NCBI GenBank assembly: GCA_002338715.1
Contig: DDIR01000096.1
Span: 1-16,028 of the forward strand
Length of the DNA: 16,028 nucleotides
Direction of reading: 5' to 3'
Origin: Phycisphaerales bacterium UBA1845
GTDB taxonomy: Bacteria; Planctomycetota; Phycisphaerae; UBA1845
Made by a program: the position numbers and the translations under genes. Below the pieces are notes generated by a model. That model made no database searches. It was not told the DNA's origin and saw only the letters and a list, made by a program, of their open reading frames with translations. Positions 7,679 through 13,505 of the stretch are shown one piece after another (position 1 is the stretch's first letter; each line of letters starts with the position of its first letter).

Positions 7679-7700
7679 GTGAGTCAGGAGTTAGAAGGTC

Positions 7701-7883
7701 ATGCGTCACAAACAAAAGCACACCGCCAAGTATTCAGATCGTGACACCCACGATCGCAAGCATTCCACACCGGCGACAGAATGGCGTCCGTCCACGCGGG
7801 CCCGGTTCGCGCCGTCCGACTCGTCGGAGAATTGGGTTTCGTCGCGCGGATTGATTTTCGCCCGACCGTTCTCTGAAGTTTAA
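7701..7883 (+). CDS. Hypothetical protein, 60 residues
   Basis: ATG at 7701 follows AGGAG (7686-7690) with a 10-nt gap, and GAAGG lies closer still. The product is very polar and basic in its first half (MRHKQKHTAKYSDRD, then HDRKHSTPATEW) and ends NWVSSRGLIFARPFSEV. No signal peptide, membrane segment or known motif is visible. The preceding 140 nt hold a long potential hairpin and an upstream terminator, so it may belong to its own regulated unit. It could also be a chance ORF; the ribosome binding site is the only positive evidence. Confidence 0.4.
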   Translation: MRHKQKHTAKYSDRDTHDRKHSTPATEWRPSTRARFAPSDSSENWVSSRGLIFARPFSEV

Positions 7884-7988
7884 CGTTCGCTTCAAACGCA
7901 TTCGCCCGGATTGACGGACAAGGTGCCGACTCGCCCGGGCGCTTCCGAGCGGACCAGCCGTGTCAGACGTCTCGCCACAACGGGCTAT

Positions 7989-8009
7989 TGCATATTGTGA
8001 CGATATGCA
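7989..8009. promoter_or_regulatory. Operator-like palindrome upstream of the sulfur operon
   Basis: TGCATAT (7989-7995) and ATATGCA (8003-8009) are perfect 7-bp arms separated by exactly 7 bp. The site ends 48 bp before the -35 box at 8058, a position typical of activator binding. A second inverted repeat, GCGGT / ACCGC around TTGG (8011-8024), follows directly. The regulator is unknown. Confidence 0.45.
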
Positions 8010-8057
8010 GGCGGTTTGGACCGCGGTAGGGCGTTGACGTTATGCCCGATGTTCTGT

Positions 8058-8086
8058 TTGACGCTCGGAAGGTCTCCACCTAGAAT
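8058..8086 (+). promoter_or_regulatory. Sigma70-type promoter of the sulfur-assimilation operon
   Basis: TTGACG (8058-8063) and TAGAAT (8081-8086) each match consensus in 5 of 6 positions with an ideal 17-bp spacer. Transcription should start near 8092-8095. A second TTGACG lies at 8034-8039, 24 bp upstream, without a matching -10 box. This promoter would transcribe the Cys-rich leader, the attenuator and then cysH and the following genes. Confidence 0.75.
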
Positions 8087-8097
8087 CACCCTCGATT

Positions 8098-8235
8098 ATG
8101 GCAATTGGAACAGACCATCTCGCAGCCACACCGCTTACCAGTGACTTGGTGCATGTGGGCGAGGTTTGCTGTCTTTGTTGTTGCGGGTCAGTATGCGGCT
8201 GCATGATGATGATTATGCATAGCGGATCGCCTTGA
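8098..8235 (+). CDS. Cysteine-rich leader peptide (45 residues) of the cysH operon
   Basis: The ORF encodes 45 residues, starting MAIGTDHLAATP and ending in VCCLCCCGSVCGCMMMIM then HSGSP. Seven Cys codons fall within twelve (8167-8202) and are followed by four Met codons within five (8203-8217), so both sulfur amino acids are over-represented. It lies between a good promoter and an intrinsic terminator that precedes cysH, which is what a ribosome-sensing cysteine attenuator requires. The start is uncertain. ATG 8098 lies only 3-6 nt after the predicted transcription start, so it would be nearly leaderless; in-frame GTG at 8149 or 8155 are alternatives, though without a clear Shine-Dalgarno. 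The peptide probably acts through its translation rather than as a stable product. This is inferred, but the codon run directly upstream of sulfate-reduction genes is hard to explain by chance. Confidence 0.75.
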   Translation: MAIGTDHLAATPLTSDLVHVGEVCCLCCCGSVCGCMMMIMHSGSP

Positions 8236-8267
8236 TTGCCAACAAAAGTTATTGTTTGGTGTTCGAG

Positions 8268-8297
8268 GCCCGCGGTTGAAAGCTGCGGGCTTTTTTT
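8268..8297 (+). terminator. Attenuator terminator between the Cys leader and cysH
   Basis: GCCCGC (8268-8273) pairs with GCGGGC (8285-8290). Four more inner pairs, including two G-U, close a three-base loop, and seven T follow (8291-8297). It lies 66 bp before the cysH start and 32 bp after the leader stop, so it must be read through for operon expression. An antiterminator is available: GCGGGTC at 8183-8189, at the Cys codons, can pair with GGCCCGC at 8267-8273 over 7 bp (one G-U), which blocks the 5' arm of the terminator. Confidence 0.88.
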
Positions 8298-8362
8298 GTG
8301 ATTGTTGCCCATTGGCAAGTTGGTCAAACGGCAGATGTGGAAGTCGTTGGAGTCGAAACACG

Positions 8363-9076
8363 ATGGAATTGAAGGTTGTATCAACCGCAGCGGGAAAGCG
8401 GATTCGCCCCGACAGCCCCACGCCCGACTTGATCGCGTGGACGATGGAGCACTTTGCAAATCAGCGGTTGGTGATGACAACCTCGTTCGGGATGGAAGGG
8501 TGCGCCTTGATCGACATGTACGCGTCGTTGGGCAAGCCGCTTACCGTCATCTACCTCGACACCATGTTCTTCTTTCCCGAAACGTACGCCCTCCGCGACG
8601 AGATGGTCGAACGCTATCCGCATGTCGATTTCGTCAATCGCGGAACCGACCTGACGCCCGAGCAGCAAGCCGCCCAATACGGCGACGAACTTTGGAAGAC
8701 CGATCCCGACCAGTGCTGCAAAATCCGCAAAGTCGATCCGATGCACAACGTGCTCGTCGATGTGGATGTGTGGATCACCGCGCTTCGGCGCACCCAATCG
8801 ATCACGCGGGCGCATTTGCAGGTTGTCGAGTGGGATTGGCAGTATCAATTGCTCAAGGTCAGCCCGCTCGCGGCATGGGAGCGCGAAGACATTTGGAAGT
8901 ACGTGCAGGAGCGCAACGTTCCCTACAACAAGCTCCACGAGCAGGGCTATCCGACGGTCGGCTGCACCCATTGCACGTCGAAAGTCGAAGGCTCCAAACC
9001 GGGCGAATACTCGCGCTCGGGGCGATGGAAAGAATTCAACAAGACCGAGTGCGGACTTCACGGTGAAGGCATCTAG
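8363..9076 (+). CDS. cysH: Adenylyl-sulfate (APS) reductase, CysH family
   Basis: A 237-residue cytoplasmic enzyme that reduces activated sulfate to sulfite with electrons from thioredoxin. The nucleotide-binding segment TTSFGMEGCALIDM is at 39-52, followed by YLDTMFFFPETYALRDEM and ALRRTQSITRAHLQVVEWD. Cysteine pairs C118-C119 (DQCCKIRK) and C201/C204 (GCTHCT) match the [4Fe-4S] ligands of the APS-specific type, so APS rather than PAPS is the likely substrate. The catalytic cysteine is C230 in the C-terminal TECGLHGE. ATG 8363 is chosen because GGAG lies 10 nt upstream and family similarity begins soon after. The frame extends back to 8252, but that would run through the terminator hairpin. 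It is the first gene of the operon and sits behind the Cys attenuator. Confidence 0.95.
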   Translation: MELKVVSTAAGKRIRPDSPTPDLIAWTMEHFANQRLVMTTSFGMEGCALIDMYASLGKPLTVIYLDTMFFFPETYALRDEMVERYPHVDFVNRGTDLTPEQQAAQYGDELWKTDPDQCCKIRKVDPMHNVLVDVDVWITALRRTQSITRAHLQVVEWDWQYQLLKVSPLAAWEREDIWKYVQERNVPYNKLHEQGYPTVGCTHCTSKVEGSKPGEYSRSGRWKEFNKTECGLHGEGI

Positions 9077-9142
9077 CGAAAGCGGTGGTTGCGGTTTACA
9101 AATTACCTGGCGGTTCAACATGAATGCAGGAAGTGAAAATTG

Positions 9143-10876
9143 ATGCGCGATTCGGACAAACCCAAGGAATCCAAAGTTGAAGGATTCAAAAAGCACAGCA
9201 ATCACCTGCGTGGTACGATCGCCGAATCGCTCGAACTGGACACCACCCATTTCGAGGAAGCCGACGTCCAACTCCTCAAGTTTCACGGGTCGTACCAGCA
9301 GGACGACCGCGACTTGCGCCGTGACCTCAAAGCCGAGGGCAAGGAGAAGGCTTATTCGTTCATGATTCGGGCGGCGATCCCGGGCGGTATCCTGACGGCT
9401 GACCAATACCTCGCGCTCGACGAACTTGCCGACGACTTTGCAGGGGGAGCGCTGCGCGTCACGACGCGGCAGGGCATTCAGTTTCACGGGATTCTCAAAG
9501 GGAATCTCAAGAAGCATATCGCCGCGATGAACAAGCGACTGGTCACGACGCTTTCCGCGTGCGGTGACGTGCAGCGAAATGTGATGGCCTGCCCCGCGCC
9601 GCTGAAAGATCCGGCCCATCAAACCATTCGCAAGCTCGCAGTCGACATCGCCAAAGAACTTCAGCCGTCAAGCGGGGCGTATCACGAAATCTGGCTCGAC
9701 GGTGAACAGCACCTTTCGACGCAGGATGAAGAACCGTTCTACGGCGATCAGTACCTTCCCCGGAAATTCAAAACCGGCATCACCCACGCGGGCGACAACA
9801 GCATCGACGTCTATTCGTATGACTGCGGACTCATCGCGATCCTCGATGGCACAAAAATCCTCGGATACAACGTGGTCGTCGGCGGCGGGATGGGCATGAC
9901 CCACAAGAAAGCCGATACCTTCGCCCGCATCGCATCACCACTCGGATTCATCGAGCCCGATTGCGTTCTGGAAACGGTGCGGACGGTGGCTGCGATCTTC
10001 CGCGACCATGGCAACCGCGAGGATCGACGTCACGCACGCCTCAAGTACCTGATCGAGGCGTGGGGGATGGATCGATTCCGCGAGGAATTCAAGTCGCGCG
10101 TGGCGTTTGAGCTTTCCGACTGGAAACCCATCGACGTGCCGGCATATCACGACTACATCGGCAAGAACCCGCAGGACGATGGCAAGTTCTTTTATGGCGT
10201 GTTCGTCGAGAATGGCCGCATCCGGGATACCGACGATGCGAAACTGAAAACGGCGCTGGCTGAGATCGTTCGCAATCACCATGCGGGCGTTGTATTGACA
10301 CCCAATCAGAATGCATTGCTTACCGATCTCGACGAATCCGCAATTGGACCCATCGAAGATACGCTTCGCAAACATAACGTTGCGTATACCGACACGCTGT
10401 CGAACGCGCGCCGCCTGTCGATGGCGTGTCCGGCGCTTCCGACTTGCGGGTTGGCGATCACCGAAGCCGAGCGGGTCATGCCCAGCTTCATCGACCGTAT
10501 CGAAACGGAACTCGCCCGGTTGGATTTGCAGGATGAACCGATCACCATTCGCATGACCGGCTGCCCGAATGGTTGCGCACGACCGTACACCGCTGACATC
10601 GCCTTCGTCGGACGAGCCGCAGACGCGTATCACGTTTTCGTCGGTGGGGATCGATCGGGGACGCGGTTGGCTGACCTCTATGCCGCCGACGTTTCTGCGG
10701 ACGATGTCGTCGATGTGCTGCGACCGCTGCTGGCGAGTTGGTCGAAGCATCGAAAGAGCGGTCAGGGGTTGGGCGATTTTTATCAGCAGCAAGCCGGTCG
10801 AAAAACCGCGCGGCAAACGGTGACTGGAGCGGAAGAACCGACGAAGGATTTGGTCCAGTTGGAGGTGAGACTCTGA
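9143..10876 (+). CDS. cysI: Assimilatory sulfite reductase, siroheme / [4Fe-4S] hemoprotein subunit
   Basis: A 577-residue protein that reduces sulfite to sulfide by six electrons at a coupled siroheme-[4Fe-4S] centre. The cluster ligands C429 and C435 (MACPALPTCG) and C474 and C478 (GCPNGCARP) have the canonical spacing. RVTTRQGIQFHGI (105-117), GDVQRNVMACPAP and YLPRKFKTGI (Arg/Lys anion-binding residues) match CysI-type sulfite reductases rather than nitrite reductases. ATG 9143 follows AGGAAG with a 9-nt gap; a TTG lies one codon earlier. No flavoprotein cysJ is seen, so the electron donor may be ferredoxin or a reductase encoded elsewhere. The gene lies 66 bp after cysH and its stop overlaps the hemA start in TGATG. 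Confidence 0.94.
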   Translation: MRDSDKPKESKVEGFKKHSNHLRGTIAESLELDTTHFEEADVQLLKFHGSYQQDDRDLRRDLKAEGKEKAYSFMIRAAIPGGILTADQYLALDELADDFAGGALRVTTRQGIQFHGILKGNLKKHIAAMNKRLVTTLSACGDVQRNVMACPAPLKDPAHQTIRKLAVDIAKELQPSSGAYHEIWLDGEQHLSTQDEEPFYGDQYLPRKFKTGITHAGDNSIDVYSYDCGLIAILDGTKILGYNVVVGGGMGMTHKKADTFARIASPLGFIEPDCVLETVRTVAAIFRDHGNREDRRHARLKYLIEAWGMDRFREEFKSRVAFELSDWKPIDVPAYHDYIGKNPQDDGKFFYGVFVENGRIRDTDDAKLKTALAEIVRNHHAGVVLTPNQNALLTDLDESAIGPIEDTLRKHNVAYTDTLSNARRLSMACPALPTCGLAITEAERVMPSFIDRIETELARLDLQDEPITIRMTGCPNGCARPYTADIAFVGRAADAYHVFVGGDRSGTRLADLYAADVSADDVVDVLRPLLASWSKHRKSGQGLGDFYQQQAGRKTARQTVTGAEEPTKDLVQLEVRL

Positions 10877-11859
10877 TGGATGGACTGTCCTGCATCATCG
10901 CCAACAGCGTTGAGGCATGTCGATTGCCTATGGGTAAATCGATGCCGGCAGAGTACGTCGCGCTGAACACCTGCGAACGCAACGAGCTGTACACCTTCGC
11001 ACGCTCGATCGATGCGCCTGCGATGGAAACCGAAGTGCTGGAATTGAAGGGCAAAACGGCGGCAGTTCATTTGCTTCGGGTGGCGGCTGGTCTCGATTCG
11101 CGAATCGTGGGCGAGCCCCATGTCCTCGGTCAGGTGCGGCGGGCGTTTGCCGATGCGGAATCGCAGCGCACGTCGGGCACGATGTTGGCCGCCTTGTTTC
11201 GATCGGCGCTGCGGGCGGGGCGACGTGTTCGATCAGAGACGGCGCTGAATGCGGCTTGCGAATCGGTCGTCACATTGGCGACGCAGCGATTGGTCGATGC
11301 ATTGGATTCGCTGCAAAGTCGGCGCATCGGTATCGTCGGAACGGGCGAGGTCGCAAGTGGATTGGCCAAGGCGCTGATTGCGGCAGGCGTGCGCGAGTTG
11401 GTCGTCTTCAGTCGGTCGGAGAATCGCATTCGCGAAGCCAATCGTTGGGAACGGACAACCGCGATGCCAATGTCGTCGCTGGGCGGCGTCATTTCGAAGC
11501 TTGATGCGCTGGTCGCGTGCAGTCATGTGACCGAACCCATCCTTGGCGATGCGGATCTTGCCCGTTGCGATGAGCGGTTTGTGGTGCTCGATCTCGGATC
11601 ACCCGCCAACGTGGGCGAACTTGCGCGGTTGTCGGTGACGCGACTCGATGAATTGAAACGCATCGCGCCGAAGTCGCAGGTTGTCGCCGCTGAGCAGATC
11701 GTCGCCGAAGAATTGGACCGCCTCCAGCAGTGGTTCAGCCATCGGAAAATCGCCAAGTCGATCGCCCGCATGGTCCGCGAAGCCAACCTGCCGCCGCAGC
11801 GTTCGACGCCAACACTGCACGCCAGAATCATGCGGGCCAAAGCTCAGGTGGCTGCGTGA
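10876..11859 (+). CDS. hemA: Glutamyl-tRNA reductase, short form
   Basis: A 327-residue homologue of HemA, which reduces glutamyl-tRNA to glutamate-1-semialdehyde, the first step to tetrapyrroles. NTCERNELY (31-39) holds the thioester-forming cysteine C33, GLDSRIVGEPHVLGQV (72-87) is the strongest family signature, and IGIVGTGEVASG (151-162) is the NADPH-binding loop. E. coli HemA has 418 residues. Here the N-terminal strand with the GLNHKTAP-like motif is missing, the segment between the catalytic Cys and GLDS is shortened, and the C-terminal dimerisation domain is cut down. ATG 10876 overlaps the sulfite reductase stop and has GGAGG 10 nt upstream, so the short N-terminus is not a mis-called start. 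Activity is probable but unproven; it may be dedicated to siroheme supply. Confidence 0.88.
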   Translation: MDGLSCIIANSVEACRLPMGKSMPAEYVALNTCERNELYTFARSIDAPAMETEVLELKGKTAAVHLLRVAAGLDSRIVGEPHVLGQVRRAFADAESQRTSGTMLAALFRSALRAGRRVRSETALNAACESVVTLATQRLVDALDSLQSRRIGIVGTGEVASGLAKALIAAGVRELVVFSRSENRIREANRWERTTAMPMSSLGGVISKLDALVACSHVTEPILGDADLARCDERFVVLDLGSPANVGELARLSVTRLDELKRIAPKSQVVAAEQIVAEELDRLQQWFSHRKIAKSIARMVREANLPPQRSTPTLHARIMRAKAQVAA

Positions 11860-13505
11860 TGTCCGTCTCGCTCGTGTTAGCCGCGCATGGTTCCAACGCC
11901 CAGCCGCTGGTTAACGCACGCATTCGCGAACTTGCCGAAACGCTTGAATCCAACGGTCGATTCACGCGGGTGCTTGCCGCATTTCACCAGGGCGATCCAC
12001 ATTTTTCTGAAGTACTCGATCAACTACCGGTTGGGCGAACCGTTGTGGTGCCGCTGATGACCAGCGCGGGGTTTTACTGCGACAAAGTGCTGCCGCGCGA
12101 ACTTCGCCGCAACGAATCATTCGATGCGGACTTGGTTGAAATCACTGCGCCGGTCGGTGCGCATCCGTTGATGCGCACGATACTGGTCCAACGCATTCGC
12201 GCACTTGTACAAGAAAACGAACTCAATCCGGATAACCTTGCGGTATTGCTCGTCGGGCATGGTACGCCGCGTCATGAAGCCAGTCGAACCACTACGATCA
12301 AACTCGCCGACGAATTGCAACGCGATTTTGAAACGTCCATGGTGACGCCTGCATTTATCGACGATGAACCGTCGGTCCAGGATGCGTTCGCGTCGAGCGG
12401 AACGCGCGACTGTATTGTCTTGCCGTTCTTCATTGGGTCGGGGATGCATGCCGTTGAAGATGTGCCCGCGATGTTTGGAGGGCGCGATGTGCAGCGCCGG
12501 CTCGTGATCGATCGCCCGGTGGGGATGGACGATGGCATTCTTGAGATTGTCAGGGACCTGACGCGACCGTCGCCCGAAGCGCCCGCGATTCATGCACAAC
12601 ACGTGCGTACGATTCGCCTTGGCACGCGGTCGAGCAAAATGGCGTTGTGGCAGGCGAACAATGTCGCCGACCTGTTGCGTCCGAGTTGCCGCGTCGAAAT
12701 TGTGGAGATTTCAACGCTTGGCGATCGCGACCGGACGAGTCCGATCGATGCACTGCCAGCCAACGGACCGTTCACCGATGATCTTGAAACTGCGTTGGTC
12801 AAAGGGCGGATTGATGTCGCGGTGCATTCGCTGAAAGATTTGCCGTTGACCGAATCGCCGCAGACGGGGGTGGCTGCATTGCTGCCGCGTGGTGATGCCC
12901 GCGAGTGTATCGTGACGCGCGAGCGGGTGAAGTTTTCTGAACTTCCGACGGGTGCAACGGTTGGAACAAGTTGTGCGCGGCGGGCGCTTCAGGTGTTGCG
13001 ATTGCGCCCGGACTTACGCATCGTGCCGCTTCGCGGGCCGGTCGATGATCGCGTGCGGCAGGTGCGCGACGGGAAAATGGACGCGGCGATTCTGGCGTGG
13101 GTCGGTTTGCAGCGATTGGATTTGCTCGATGCGGTCGATGAAGTTTTTGCAATCGATCAATTCCTGCCCGCACCGGGACAAGCTGCGCTGGCGATTCAAA
13201 TTCGTGCGGATGATCGTGATGTGGCTGCGATGGTTGCACCGCTTGACGATGTTGTCACTCGGGCAGAGACCGCGTTGGAGCTAAGTTTGCAGCGGTCGCT
13301 AGAACAGACGGGCAACCTCTCGGTCGCGGCATATGCGAAATGTGTTGGCGCACGGTACGAGCTTCGCGCCCGCATTTTGCAGAAGGATACGGGCCAATCG
13401 CTTGATATTGCCGTGTCGGCTGACTTACCCGATGCCGCGCTCGCAAAGGCGCTCGATCAATTGCAGCATTCGCAGCCAAATGTTCAACAGGAAGCGGTGC
13501 ACTGA
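11859..13505 (+). CDS. CbiX/SirB-type ferrochelatase fused to a HemC-like porphobilinogen deaminase domain
   Basis: A 548-residue fusion. Residues 1-245 contain two CbiX-like halves, with LAAHGSNAQP (H10) and LLVGHGTPRHEAS (H134) and the metal-site pattern FFIGSGMHAVEDVP (H197). This domain would insert Fe2+ into sirohydrochlorin (or Co2+ for cobalamin). Residues 250-548 resemble porphobilinogen deaminase: LGTRSSKMALWQ, AVHSLKDLP (K326, D327), GTSCARRALQVLRLRPDL, AILAWVGLQRLD and PAPGQAALAI. However, the usual GGC of the cofactor loop is replaced by QTGNLSVAAYA (483-493), so the Cys that normally carries dipyrromethane is absent; the nearest is C495. KGD is LGD and RGNV is RGPV. ATG 11859 overlaps the hemA stop (TGATG). 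The fusion joins an early and a late step of siroheme synthesis. Confidence 0.87.
   Translation: MSVSLVLAAHGSNAQPLVNARIRELAETLESNGRFTRVLAAFHQGDPHFSEVLDQLPVGRTVVVPLMTSAGFYCDKVLPRELRRNESFDADLVEITAPVGAHPLMRTILVQRIRALVQENELNPDNLAVLLVGHGTPRHEASRTTTIKLADELQRDFETSMVTPAFIDDEPSVQDAFASSGTRDCIVLPFFIGSGMHAVEDVPAMFGGRDVQRRLVIDRPVGMDDGILEIVRDLTRPSPEAPAIHAQHVRTIRLGTRSSKMALWQANNVADLLRPSCRVEIVEISTLGDRDRTSPIDALPANGPFTDDLETALVKGRIDVAVHSLKDLPLTESPQTGVAALLPRGDARECIVTRERVKFSELPTGATVGTSCARRALQVLRLRPDLRIVPLRGPVDDRVRQVRDGKMDAAILAWVGLQRLDLLDAVDEVFAIDQFLPAPGQAALAIQIRADDRDVAAMVAPLDDVVTRAETALELSLQRSLEQTGNLSVAAYAKCVGARYELRARILQKDTGQSLDIAVSADLPDAALAKALDQLQHSQPNVQQEAVH

Noticed and set aside
8252..8362. Extended N-terminus of cysH from ATG 8252
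   Set aside because: It would translate through the terminator hairpin, has a Cys/Trp-rich sequence unlike the family, and lacks the GGAG found ahead of ATG 8363.
8040..8480. A 146-codon minus-strand frame across the leader region
   Set aside because: It runs opposite the promoter, leader and terminator and into cysH; no ribosome binding site or motif.
8381..9622. A 413-codon antisense open frame
   Set aside because: It lies opposite cysH and the sulfite reductase, whose catalytic motifs are unambiguous; the antisense translation has no family motif and arises from codon bias.
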